Assembly (NCBI GenBank): GCA_038533155.1
Contig: JBCAZH010000001.1
Span: 62,001 to 126,000, forward strand
Length of the DNA stretch: 64,000 nucleotides
Origin: CALBPI01 sp038533155
Lineage (GTDB): Bacteria > Pseudomonadota > Gammaproteobacteria > Steroidobacterales > Woeseiaceae
Direction: 5' to 3'
Shown one piece after another: positions 16,870 through 25,645 of this stretch (position 1 is its first letter; each line of letters begins with the position of its first letter). A program made the translations under genes and the position numbers. Below the pieces are notes generated by a model. That model did no database searches. It saw only the letters and a list, made by a program, of their open reading frames with translations, and had not been told where the DNA came from.

Positions 16870-17648
16870 GCAACAGCGTCATGGCACAAAACTGGATTGC
16901 GTTTCGGACGATCGTGCGCAAAGAGTATCTCAGGGTGATTCGCATTTGGATCCAGACGATCGTGCCCCCTGCAATTACGATGACACTGTACTTTCTGATT
17001 TTTGGCTCCCTTATCGGCAGCCGGATCGGCACGATGGATGGGGTGGGCTACATGCAGTTCATTGCCCCAGGGCTGATCATGATGTCGGTAATCACGAACT
17101 CCTACGGCAACGTCGTCTCGTCATTCTTCGGCGCTAAATTCCAGCGGCATATCGAGGAGATGCTGGTTTCCCCAGTTCCCAATTCGATCATCATCCTCGG
17201 GCATGTCGCGGGCGGCGTCGTGAGAGGTCTGATGGTGGGCGGCCTCGTTTGTATCGTCGCTCTGATGTTCACGCGTATCACCGTCGCGCATCCGTTGATC
17301 ACCATCAGCATCGTGATTCTGACCTCGGTCGTGTTTTCGTTGGCCGGATTTATCAATGCCGTGTTCGCGAAGAAGTTCGATGACATATCGATTGTGCCGA
17401 CGTTTGTGCTCACCCCGCTGACCTATTTGGGTGGTGTGTTCTACTCCATTTCTCTGCTGCCCGAATTCTGGCAGAAGGTGTCACTTGCCAACCCGATCCT
17501 GTACATGGTGAATGCGTTTCGCTACGGCATGCTCGGTCAGTCGGATATCCCGATCACCACGGCATTCTTGCTAGTGATTCTATTTGTTGGCCTGCTGTTC
17601 AGCGCATGCTTGTGGTTGATGCACAAAGGCATCGGTATTCGCGAGTAA
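16866..17648 (+). CDS. ABC-2 type exporter, permease subunit (YadH-like)
   Basis: A 260-residue inner-membrane protein with about six hydrophobic segments, starting with FRTIVRKEYLRVIRIWIQTIVPP and the first TM ITMTLYFLIFGSLIG. The late segment FVLTPLTYLGGVFYSISLLP and the terminal NPILYMVNAFRYGMLG are typical of ABC-2 permeases of the YadH group. It works with the ATPase encoded just upstream, in an undetermined export role. Confidence 0.92.
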   Translation: MSNSVMAQNWIAFRTIVRKEYLRVIRIWIQTIVPPAITMTLYFLIFGSLIGSRIGTMDGVGYMQFIAPGLIMMSVITNSYGNVVSSFFGAKFQRHIEEMLVSPVPNSIIILGHVAGGVVRGLMVGGLVCIVALMFTRITVAHPLITISIVILTSVVFSLAGFINAVFAKKFDDISIVPTFVLTPLTYLGGVFYSISLLPEFWQKVSLANPILYMVNAFRYGMLGQSDIPITTAFLLVILFVGLLFSACLWLMHKGIGIRE

Positions 17649-17654
17649 CTTCCC

Positions 17655-18332
17655 GTGTGCGGTCGCTTTGCTTTTTTCTCAGCCGCTGAAGCCGTGCAAC
17701 AGTTGTTTGGCGTGGATGACGCATCACTCGCCGTCATGCCGCAGTACAACATCGCACCGACGGACTTGGCCGCGGTAATCCGAGACACCGAATCAGGCCG
17801 CGCTGTCAGTATGATGCACTGGGGCCTGCTGCCGTTCTGGGCAAAAGACAAAAAGATGGCCGCACGCATGATCAATGCACGGGCTGAGACAGTGGCGGAG
17901 AAGCCCGCCTATCGCGCAGCGTTCAAGAACACCCGCTGTATTGTTCCTGCTGATGGCTACTACGAGTGGGTGACGCGCGATGGCGAGAAACACCCTTGGT
18001 ACATCTCCGATGAGCGTGAGCAGCCACTCGGCATGGCAGGCCTATGGTCGCGGTGGACGTCGGCCGACCGCAGCGAAACGCGAGATACGTTTACGATTCT
18101 GACAACCGAGGCGGTCGGTAGTATCGCGTCGCTACATCACCGAATGCCCGTGATGCTCGATGACGTCACAGCGGAACACTGGCTGGCCGGCAACGACAGC
18201 AACCCGCCAACACTGCGCGATATTGTTGCTGTAGGTCACGCAACACCGCTCCGAGCCTGGCGCGTTTCCCGCGCGGTCAACAACGCACGTAACGAGGCGC
18301 CCTCGCTGATCGAGCCTGCCGAGGACGAGTGA
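17655..18332 (+). CDS. SRAP-domain DNA-protein crosslink protein (YedK/HMCES family)
   Basis: A 225-residue protein starting at GTG so that the first residues are MCGRFAFF, which leaves Cys2 at the new N-terminus after Met removal. The family uses this Cys2 to crosslink abasic sites in single-stranded DNA. Other conserved elements are PQYNIAPTD, MINARAETVAEKP, ADGYYEW with the catalytic glutamate and the LHHRMPVML histidine. It lies 6 bp after the ABC permease and may be co-transcribed with it. It is convergent with the FakA-FakB gene. Confidence 0.93.
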   Translation: MCGRFAFFSAAEAVQQLFGVDDASLAVMPQYNIAPTDLAAVIRDTESGRAVSMMHWGLLPFWAKDKKMAARMINARAETVAEKPAYRAAFKNTRCIVPADGYYEWVTRDGEKHPWYISDEREQPLGMAGLWSRWTSADRSETRDTFTILTTEAVGSIASLHHRMPVMLDDVTAEHWLAGNDSNPPTLRDIVAVGHATPLRAWRVSRAVNNARNEAPSLIEPAEDE

Positions 18333-18336
18333 GCGG

Positions 18337-20109
18337 TTATTGCTCCAGCGTTGCAACAACGAGCATGCCTGGACCACCGTGCACGCCGAACGCGGCGCAC
18401 ACCTCAGTAATGTAGACATCCTTCAGATTTGGAATGCGTGCCCGCAGCTCGTTGGCGAGCGACTCAGCGTCCTCTGCAGCGTTGCCGTGACCGACAGCGA
18501 GCCGCACTGGCCGGTCGGACGCGAGACGTTTCGCAACGTAGCGCGCAAACCGCTTAACGCGGTGCTTGCGGCCAAACACGACGCCTTTCGGTTTGACTTC
18601 CCCGCTCGGTAACGTCTGCAAAACGCCATTGAGTTTCAGAAAATCTGCGATCCATTTCGTTGAGCGCGGGACACGTCCACCGCGAACGACATATTTGAAA
18701 TCGCTGACCAGAGCATAAGTGGTCGTGTTGGCGATCACGTCTTCTAACCGGTCGCGAATCTGATCGATTTTCATGCCGCTGCCGGCCATTTCCGCGGCTT
18801 CCCGAACGATCAGACCTTGGCCCAGCGTGCCGTTTTTCGAATCTACAACGTGGATCGTTCCGGGTGCGTCAACTCGACTCGCAGCGCTCACTGCGGCCGC
18901 ATGCGTGCCACTCACCGCCGCCGATAGCGTGATCGACAAGACTTGATCGTAGTGGCTCGCGAGGAACTGGAATTGCCTCCGGTAATCCCCGGGGGAGGGT
19001 TGGGATGTCGTGGGGTGGATCGGGTTGCGCGCGAGCTCATTAAAAAATTCGTCCGGACGGATGCTCAGCTTGTCGAGATACCCCTGTTTGCCAAACTGAA
19101 TCCGCAGGGGCACAAAATGCACGTCGAGATTGTCGATGTCCTGTTCCGCAAGGTCCGCTGAGCTATCCGTAATCACTGCCACTTGGTGACTAAAACTGTG
19201 GGTGGTGTGTTGCTGCCGGTGCATGTCATCGGCCTTTTCACCACGGACCTCGCCGTAGTCTCGCGCCAGGCGAAACACTTGGTCTGGATCGTTCACGTGT
19301 ATGTGGACTTTTGCCTTCCGGTGGCTACCGGCTAACACGAGACTGCCGCCCATCTTGGAGAGATCTTCGCGCAACTTGCGACGGTCAATCCCCTCGCCAA
19401 CGATGACGCATTCCGTGCAGTAACGAAAATCGAGATCCGTCTCCTCTCCGGCCATCAAGGTATCTTCCATGTCATCCGGCAAGCTGAGTTTGTCGACCAC
19501 CTCACCGTCCCGAACGAAAGCCAACATACCGTGCAGCAGCGCGACGAATCCTTTTGCGCCCGCATCGACCACATCCGCTTTGCGCAAGACGTCGAGCTGG
19601 TGCTTGGTTGCCGCAAGTGCTTTCTCCGCAGCGCGCAGTCCCTCGCTCATCAAAGCAACAAAATCATCTCTGACAGGTGCTTTCGCCAATGCGTCTGCAT
19701 ACGCATCAATCACCGACAAAATGGTCCCTTCCCGCGGCTCCGCCAACGCATCTCGTGCGTAGCTGGAGCCCGCTTTCACAGCTTTGGCAAAAGTCTCGGT
19801 GCTAAATCGGGTCAATTCCGCTGCGGTATCGCTGACGCCTTGAAAAAACTGCGCCAGGATCGCGCCCGAATTACCCCGCGCGCCATCGAGTAACGCATCC
19901 GCTGCGTGCTCCAAAAGTCGATGCAGCGGCGGCGCCTCATTGGTAAGGACGCCACCCATCGCGCCGACGGTCAGCGCCATGTTGGTGCCAGTGTCGCCGT
20001 CGGCGACCGGGAACACATTGATCCGGTTCAAACCGTCTTGGCTTGCGATCACGCGCTGAACACCGTTCTTCAGCGCTTTTTGCATCGCGGTCCCGTCAAG
20101 ATATTTCAT
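18337..20109 (-). CDS. Fused fatty acid kinase: FakA (DAK2) plus FakB (DegV) domains
   Basis: A 590-residue protein. Residues 1-200 are a DAK2 nucleotide-binding domain, with VADGDTGTNM (35-44), GARGNSGAIL, PREGTILSV and DAGAKGFV. Residues 225-300 match the FakA C-terminal region (YCTECVIVGEGID, SLVLAGSHRKAKVHIHVNDP). Residues 308-590 are a DegV/FakB lipid-binding domain, with VITDSSADL, TSQPSPGDY and SAAVSGTH. In Gram-positives FakA phosphorylates a fatty acid held by a separate FakB, so both partners are joined here in one chain. The start at 20109 (MKYLDGTAMQKALKNGV) matches DAK2 N-termini. It is the last gene of the ispA-dinB-exeA-gspB run. Confidence 0.87.
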   Translation of the reverse strand: MKYLDGTAMQKALKNGVQRVIASQDGLNRINVFPVADGDTGTNMALTVGAMGGVLTNEAPPLHRLLEHAADALLDGARGNSGAILAQFFQGVSDTAAELTRFSTETFAKAVKAGSSYARDALAEPREGTILSVIDAYADALAKAPVRDDFVALMSEGLRAAEKALAATKHQLDVLRKADVVDAGAKGFVALLHGMLAFVRDGEVVDKLSLPDDMEDTLMAGEETDLDFRYCTECVIVGEGIDRRKLREDLSKMGGSLVLAGSHRKAKVHIHVNDPDQVFRLARDYGEVRGEKADDMHRQQHTTHSFSHQVAVITDSSADLAEQDIDNLDVHFVPLRIQFGKQGYLDKLSIRPDEFFNELARNPIHPTTSQPSPGDYRRQFQFLASHYDQVLSITLSAAVSGTHAAAVSAASRVDAPGTIHVVDSKNGTLGQGLIVREAAEMAGSGMKIDQIRDRLEDVIANTTTYALVSDFKYVVRGGRVPRSTKWIADFLKLNGVLQTLPSGEVKPKGVVFGRKHRVKRFARYVAKRLASDRPVRLAVGHGNAAEDAESLANELRARIPNLKDVYITEVCAAFGVHGGPGMLVVATLEQ

Positions 20110-20143
20110 CGGTGTTTCATCCGTTGTGGGGCGACCCGAGTCG

Positions 20144-20815
20144 CTAGTCGCGTGGCACCAAAAACCGATCACCGGCGTAAGCGAAGACCACGCCCGCCGC
20201 GGTGATTTCCGCGACTCTGAGGTTATTCGCAAGCCGATCGCCTTCGGTGACTTTCCGACCGTCGACGAAGGCAAAGCGTCTGACGGGTGACGGATCGTAC
20301 ACGTGAAGACTGATCGAAAGATCACCAAAACTATTGCCGGTGTCGGCGACATAATTCGCGTACGTCTGAGTGTCTTCGACGACGACTGGCGCTGCATTCG
20401 CCGCCGGCGATTGCACTACATCTGTGACTTCGACCGCGACAGGCGTATCGGATGCACCGACGTTTTGCGCAACCGGCAAAGTCTGCTCGGAAAGTCGCTC
20501 GATTCGAGGCTTCCTGGTCGGTGCTTCGGCGGGCAGTGACGGTCGAGTTGCCGGCGAGCGATCGACCGCGGGTGTCTCAATAGCGCTCAGTTGGCTGGTT
20601 GTGGTTGCGACGGGGGCGTTGGCCGGACTGCTCATAGAGCGCCCGACCAGCCAGCCGATACCCACTGCATTGATCGCCAACAAAATCGCGATTGGAATCC
20701 ACCATCGACGGGTGCCGCGGTTCGCTACTGGCGTCAGTGCGGCGGCCGCTTCCGGCGCGCGTCTTCGACTGCGTTCGGCATCGGATTTCTTCAGTGCATC
20801 GAGAATCAACGACAT
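20144..20815 (-). CDS. gspB: General secretion pathway protein B (GspB-like)
   Basis: A 223-residue single-span protein. The N-terminus MSLILDALKKSDAERSRRR is the hallmark of GspB. One TM segment lies at about 38-58 (WIPIAILLAINAVGIGWLV), followed by a Pro/Ala/Thr-rich periplasmic linker and a C-terminal GspB domain (ISLHVYDPSPVRRFAFVDGR through ADRFLVPRD-like end). GspA/GspB assist peptidoglycan passage and assembly of the type II secretion secretin. It overlaps the ExeA-like gene by 1 bp (TAATG). The other gsp genes are not in the window. Confidence 0.85.
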   Translation of the reverse strand: MSLILDALKKSDAERSRRRAPEAAAALTPVANRGTRRWWIPIAILLAINAVGIGWLVGRSMSSPANAPVATTTSQLSAIETPAVDRSPATRPSLPAEAPTRKPRIERLSEQTLPVAQNVGASDTPVAVEVTDVVQSPAANAAPVVVEDTQTYANYVADTGNSFGDLSISLHVYDPSPVRRFAFVDGRKVTEGDRLANNLRVAEITAAGVVFAYAGDRFLVPRD

Positions 20816-22500
20816 TATTGGATCTCCCGATTCGCGAGCGTCGGCGTCATCTGATCGCTCTCAAGTCTCGGTACGCCCGGTTGGCCTACCTCCGCGTTGA
20901 TCATCATCTGCGTGCGTTCCCCGACGAGACCATCAACTTTCAGTCGGCGGCTCGCTTGGTACTCGCGTACATAGGTTTCCAATCCGGTGTCATAGCGATC
21001 CGAATCCATAGGTGGAATCGGTGTACCGAGAATATTGGCGAGGCTACGCCGCAGCCACAATACTGCCGGTCCACGCATGCCCGGTGCGAGCGCACCGTTC
21101 GGGCTGGCCGGCGGGGGTTGCCACAACAGTAAGAACTCGCCGTACCAAAAACGCGAGAACTCTCCGGCAGCCACCAAAACTTCCTCGTCAATCGCATTCA
21201 GTTTCACTTGCGTACCATCCCAGCCGGTCAGTACCACTTGATGCTCGGTGCCATCATCGAGCACCAAATTGACGATCGCCGGACGATCAAGCGACACCAG
21301 CGGCAAGAATGCGCTGGTGTCAGCATAGCAACGCAGTCCATTGGTCGCCGCTTGCTCGCAGGGGGATGAACCCTCCGGTTCGAGTGCGAGTCGCCAAGCG
21401 TCGAATAGCCGACTGAATGCGTCGCGCGTGCCAGTTTGTGTTGCGTTCTGATCCAACCACTCGGCGAGTGACGGACGCTCCGGCAGCGGTGTGTCGTTCT
21501 GCGTGAGCGTGTCATTCGGTACAGCAACGGGTTCATCGTTCAGCCGAGCAATCGGTCCTGCTGCGACCGGAGTCTGCGGCTCGTTCGATGATCCAGTCAC
21601 CTCGCGCAGCACCAGCGTGACGGTCAACACCAGCATGAACAAGGCTGCAATGCCAAGTAGCCAGCTACCCACACCGATTCTGCGGTTGGGCGTACGACCG
21701 AGCACTTCGTTGGCCGCGATATCGATCATGCCGCGGTCGATCTTGCGCTGCTCGCGACTCCACGCGCCGAGCAGCGCGCGATCTGCGATCAGATTCATGA
21801 GTCGCGGAATTCCCGATGCGAGCTGGTGAATCCGCGTCATCGCTCGAGTCGAAAAGATCTCACGCACCGCACCTGCGACCTTGAGTCGATGCTCAAGGTA
21901 CTGCGCCGCCTCGCGAGGATCTAACGGTTGCAGGTGATAGCGCGCGGTAATGCGCTGCGCTAGTTGTCTTAGGTCCTGACGTTCTAGGAGTTCGCGCAGT
22001 TCAGGTTGACCGATCAAGACGATCTGCAACAGCTTGTTGCGTGTCGTCTCGAGGTTCGTGAGCAGTCGAATTTGCTCGAGCACTTCTGCTGATAGGTTCT
22101 GCGCCTCGTCCACCACGGCAATCGTGCGGCGATCGCGAGCGTGGGCATCGAGGAGATAGGTATTCAACACCTCGATGTAGGCCCTGCAGCTGCTGGTATC
22201 GTCAGGCTGCTCAATCTCAAGCTCACGGCAGATGGCCGCGAGGAACTCGAGCGCCGTTAGCTGCGGGTTTAACACCAGAGCGACATCGGCCTCGTCCGGC
22301 ATTTGTTGTAGCAGACTGCGCACCAAAGTGGTTTTGCCTGTGCCGACCTCACCGGTCAAAACGATGAAACCATCGCTTTCGGTCACGCCGTACACAAGGT
22401 GCGCGAGCGCCTCTGCGTGCCGAGCGCTCATGAAGAGGTAGCGCGGATCCGGCGTGATGTTAAACGGACGCTCTTCTAGTCCGAAAAATTCGAGGTACAT
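20815..22500 (-). CDS. exeA: ExeA/GspA-like AAA ATPase with periplasmic peptidoglycan-binding domain
   Basis: A 561-residue membrane-spanning ATPase. The N-terminus MYLEFFGLEERPFNITPDP is typical. Walker A is GEVGTGKTT (50-58), Walker B is TIAVVDEAQNL, and arginine-finger-like elements follow. One TM segment lies near 277-297. The periplasmic part contains a C39-peptidase-like region (about 330-460) and a C-terminal peptidoglycan-binding domain (MRGPAVLWLRRSL through KVDGLVGERTQ). ExeA with ExeB (GspB) forms an inner-membrane complex that remodels peptidoglycan for secretin insertion. It is coupled to gspB. Confidence 0.92.
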   Translation of the reverse strand: MYLEFFGLEERPFNITPDPRYLFMSARHAEALAHLVYGVTESDGFIVLTGEVGTGKTTLVRSLLQQMPDEADVALVLNPQLTALEFLAAICRELEIEQPDDTSSCRAYIEVLNTYLLDAHARDRRTIAVVDEAQNLSAEVLEQIRLLTNLETTRNKLLQIVLIGQPELRELLERQDLRQLAQRITARYHLQPLDPREAAQYLEHRLKVAGAVREIFSTRAMTRIHQLASGIPRLMNLIADRALLGAWSREQRKIDRGMIDIAANEVLGRTPNRRIGVGSWLLGIAALFMLVLTVTLVLREVTGSSNEPQTPVAAGPIARLNDEPVAVPNDTLTQNDTPLPERPSLAEWLDQNATQTGTRDAFSRLFDAWRLALEPEGSSPCEQAATNGLRCYADTSAFLPLVSLDRPAIVNLVLDDGTEHQVVLTGWDGTQVKLNAIDEEVLVAAGEFSRFWYGEFLLLWQPPPASPNGALAPGMRGPAVLWLRRSLANILGTPIPPMDSDRYDTGLETYVREYQASRRLKVDGLVGERTQMMINAEVGQPGVPRLESDQMTPTLANREIQ

Positions 22501-22536
22501 AGCCTATCTATAGTAACCGTCGGGACGGTCTGCGAT

Positions 22537-23721
22537 CTAATCCTGGCGTTCGGAGTCTATCGTGCGCGCGCTGCGCAGAGCCGCACTGCCTAGCTCACTG
22601 AAACGTTCTCGAATTTCGTCAACGGCACTATCGACCGGAGCGCCGCTGGCATGTTGGTCAGCGGAGAACAGATCCAGCTGTTGCTCATCCATGAGGTCCT
22701 GTCCACCGACGCCGAGCAATCGAATGGCCTGACCGGGGTGCGCGGCACGCCATTCGCGCAGCAAATCCAGCGCGCAGTCATAAATGAGTTGTTGCTGATT
22801 CGTCGGCGGGCGCATCCGGGTTTGCCGAGTGAACGTGCGAAAATCGCTCTGCCGGACCTTGATCTGAATCACGCCCGCGGTCAGTGACTTCGCCCGCAGC
22901 CGGGCAGCTGTTCGATCGGCCAGCGAGCTCAGCGCTTGCTGGATCGACTCGCTCGATACGAGATCTTTGTCGAAGGTACGCTCGCTGCTGACAGACTTCT
23001 CATCTCGAAACGGGATGACCTCGCGATCGTCTTTGCCGAGTGCGCGCTCGCGGATTCGCAGCGCGTAGCGTCCGAACAAGCGGTGTAAGACCGCGTCCTC
23101 TGCAGTCTGTAGGTCACCGAGTGTGTGCAGATTCAGACCGATCAACTCCTGCTGCTTGCGACGGCCGATTCCCGGTAGAACGCTGGCCGGCAGTGCAGCC
23201 AGCCGTTCGCTGGCCTCTCCGGCTGAGATCACCGTCAATCCATCTGGTTTATCGAGGTCTGAAGCAATTTTGGCAACGAGTTTGTTGGCAGCGACGCCGA
23301 CAGATGCGGTCAGTTCGGTCCTTTCTAGGATGGTCGATTTGATGCGCTTGGCGATATCGACCGGAGCGCCGTGAAGTTTTCGACTTGCGCTGACATCTAG
23401 AAACGCTTCGTCTACCGACAGTCCTTCCACTTGCGGCGTAAACTCGTGGAAGATCTGAAAGACCTGTCTCGATACTTCTTTGTACCGCTCCATCCGCGAC
23501 CGCACGCAGATCGCCGTCGGGCACCGGCGCAATGCTTCTCGCATAGGCATTGCTGAGTACACACCAAATTGTCGTGCCTCATAGCTGGCTGCCGCGACAA
23601 CACCCCGCCCACTGGTGCCTCCGACCAAAACCGGTTTACCTCGGTATTCCGGTTGATCACGTTGCTCGACGCTTGCGAAAAACGCGTCCATATCGACATG
23701 TAGGATCGCGCGGTCGGCCAT
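22537..23721 (-). CDS. dinB: DNA polymerase IV (Y-family translesion polymerase)
   Basis: A 394-residue Y-family polymerase. It has the first catalytic motif LHVDMDAFFASVEQRDQPEY, the SVDEAFLDVS motif with the second acidic pair, helix-hairpin-helix sequences LPGIGRRKQQEL, and a little-finger domain with SVSSERTFDKDL. It performs error-prone lesion bypass. No LexA box was identified just upstream; the gene starts only 5 bp after the ispA stop and so is likely transcribed with ispA. Confidence 0.96.
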   Translation of the reverse strand: MADRAILHVDMDAFFASVEQRDQPEYRGKPVLVGGTSGRGVVAAASYEARQFGVYSAMPMREALRRCPTAICVRSRMERYKEVSRQVFQIFHEFTPQVEGLSVDEAFLDVSASRKLHGAPVDIAKRIKSTILERTELTASVGVAANKLVAKIASDLDKPDGLTVISAGEASERLAALPASVLPGIGRRKQQELIGLNLHTLGDLQTAEDAVLHRLFGRYALRIRERALGKDDREVIPFRDEKSVSSERTFDKDLVSSESIQQALSSLADRTAARLRAKSLTAGVIQIKVRQSDFRTFTRQTRMRPPTNQQQLIYDCALDLLREWRAAHPGQAIRLLGVGGQDLMDEQQLDLFSADQHASGAPVDSAVDEIRERFSELGSAALRSARTIDSERQD

Positions 23722-23726
23722 TGTGG

Positions 23727-24623
23727 TTAGTCGATTCGCTGAACGATGCGGCGTGCAAGTACCGCGAGTGGTTCTGCCTGTGCGCCGAACGGTGCCAGTA
23801 AATCGAGTCCATCCTGATACAGCCGGTCGCAGTCTGCCTTGGCCTGCTCTAGGCCAAAAATCGCCGGCCAGGTTGCCTTGTCATGCAAAAGATCTGAGCC
23901 GGCGGGTTTTCCGATGACCTCTGTGTCTCCCTCGATATCAAGAATATCGTCTCGAATCTGAAACGCGAGCCCGAGATTTTCCGCGAACTTGTTGAGTGCT
24001 TGCGACTCGTCCTCTGAGGCTGCCGATAGCGCCACCGGCATCATCACCGATGCGCGAATCAACGCGCCAGTTTTCTGGTCGAACATTTGGCGCAACAAAG
24101 CACCGTCGATCTGCTTGCCCTCCGATTCGATATCGATGGCTTGACCGCCTGTCATTCCGAGTGAGCCGCAGGCTTGAGCCAGCATACGCACCATGGATAA
24201 CCGCGCCGGTGACGCAGAGGTGTCTCGTCCGGCGAGCGTTTCAAACGCAAGCGGTTGCAACGCGTCGGCGGCCAAGATCGCTGTCGCCTCGTCGAACTGT
24301 CGGTGCACGGTAGGTCTACCGCGGCGCAAGTCATCATCATCCATGGCCGGTAGATCATCGTGCACCAACGAGAAGGCGTGGATCAGCTCAACGGCGACAG
24401 CTGCATCGTCGAGCGAACGCGCATCCGTGACGCCGAGAACTGCGCCCGTAGCGTAGACGAGCAATGGTCGAATCCGCTTTCCGCCGTTCAATGTGGCATA
24501 GCGCATCGCCTCGTGCAGGGTGACAGGCGGCGTTTCAGCGTTGGGTAGAGCGCCAGCAAGCGCTTGATCGACACGAGCGATATAATCGGGAATAGCTGCT
24601 TCAAAAGACACGGCACGGGACAC
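23727..24623 (-). CDS. ispA: Short-chain polyprenyl (farnesyl) diphosphate synthase
   Basis: A 298-residue trans-isoprenyl diphosphate synthase. The first aspartate-rich motif is DDLPAMDDDDLRRGRPTVH, the second is QIRDDILDIEGD, and NGGKRIRPLLVY and TGALIRASVMMP are also present. It condenses IPP with DMAPP/GPP to make FPP. It starts at a GTG. The gene is divergent from mvaD with only 29 bp between start codons, and completes the mevalonate locus by consuming its products. Downstream genes dinB, exeA, gspB and fakAB run in the same direction. Confidence 0.94.
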   Translation of the reverse strand: MSRAVSFEAAIPDYIARVDQALAGALPNAETPPVTLHEAMRYATLNGGKRIRPLLVYATGAVLGVTDARSLDDAAVAVELIHAFSLVHDDLPAMDDDDLRRGRPTVHRQFDEATAILAADALQPLAFETLAGRDTSASPARLSMVRMLAQACGSLGMTGGQAIDIESEGKQIDGALLRQMFDQKTGALIRASVMMPVALSAASEDESQALNKFAENLGLAFQIRDDILDIEGDTEVIGKPAGSDLLHDKATWPAIFGLEQAKADCDRLYQDGLDLLAPFGAQAEPLAVLARRIVQRID

Positions 24624-24652
24624 TCATTGATAACAACCACTATTGTGCGCGT

Positions 24653-25645
24653 GTGGACTCTGATTTGACAGATCCTGCACTCCAAATCGACGGCGTTACG
24701 GTCCGTGCGCATCCGAACATTGCACTGGTGAAGTACTGGGGCAAGGCGGACACCGAGCGCAACCTACCGGCCACCGGTTCGTTGTCGTTAACGCTGGGCG
24801 GTCTTTCGACCAAAACCACTGTGCGGTGCGCCCAGAAGGATGCATTCCGCTTACAGCATGATTCCGATCCGAAGGCGAGCCAGCGATTGTTCCGGTTTCT
24901 AGATGTCGCTTTCCCCGACAGGCCACAGCTGGCTGTAGACACAGACAATGATTTTCCGACTGCTGCCGGGTTGGCATCGTCCGCCTCCGGATTCGCTGCG
25001 GTCGTGATGGCCGTCGATACACTGCTTGGCACTGCCCTGCCGACACATCGTTTAGCGCAGATCGCCGGTGCTGGATCGGGGTCGGCCGCTCGTAGTCTTT
25101 ATGGCGGGATTGTCCGGCTGGACCCGCCCGCCGATCGTCAATCGGATATCACGGTGACGCAGATCTGTGACGCGGGTGCGTGGCCGCTGGAGGTGATTGT
25201 CGCTGTCATCGACGAAGGACCAAAGACCGTCGGTTCAACGGAAGGTATGGAAAGCACCCGAGCCACGTCGCCGTACTATCCGGCCTGGGTTTCCAGTCAT
25301 GCAAGCGATCTTGATGCTGCAACAAAGGCTGTCGAGCGGCGTGACTTCGACGCCTTAGCAACCGTCACTGAGCACAGCTACCTGAAGATGCACTCGGTCA
25401 TGATGAGTGCGCAACCGCCGATCTTGTATTGGTTGCCGCCGAGCCTCGGCGTTATCCGGGCGATACAAGCACAGCGCGAAGCGGGGTATCCCGTTTGTTG
25501 CACCATGGATGCGGGTCCGCAGGTCAAGGTGCTAACCACCGCCGACTACGCCGAACAGGTACAAGCGCTGGTCAGAGATTTGCCCGGGGTGCAAAGGACC
25601 ATTCGTTCTGGCCTCGGTCAGGGCGCAATGTTGCTCGAGGATTGA
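24653..25645 (+). CDS. mvaD: Diphosphomevalonate decarboxylase
   Basis: A GHMP-family enzyme of 330 residues that makes isopentenyl diphosphate from mevalonate 5-diphosphate with ATP. The signature HPNIALVKYWGK is at 20-31, followed by ATGSLSLTLGG. The phosphate loop is NDFPTAAGLASSASGFAAV and the catalytic aspartate is in CCTMDAGPQVKVL. It starts at a GTG (24653); no clear Shine-Dalgarno is visible in the short gap to ispA. The stop overlaps the next ATG by 1 bp (TGATG). Confidence 0.94.
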   Translation: MDSDLTDPALQIDGVTVRAHPNIALVKYWGKADTERNLPATGSLSLTLGGLSTKTTVRCAQKDAFRLQHDSDPKASQRLFRFLDVAFPDRPQLAVDTDNDFPTAAGLASSASGFAAVVMAVDTLLGTALPTHRLAQIAGAGSGSAARSLYGGIVRLDPPADRQSDITVTQICDAGAWPLEVIVAVIDEGPKTVGSTEGMESTRATSPYYPAWVSSHASDLDAATKAVERRDFDALATVTEHSYLKMHSVMMSAQPPILYWLPPSLGVIRAIQAQREAGYPVCCTMDAGPQVKVLTTADYAEQVQALVRDLPGVQRTIRSGLGQGAMLLED

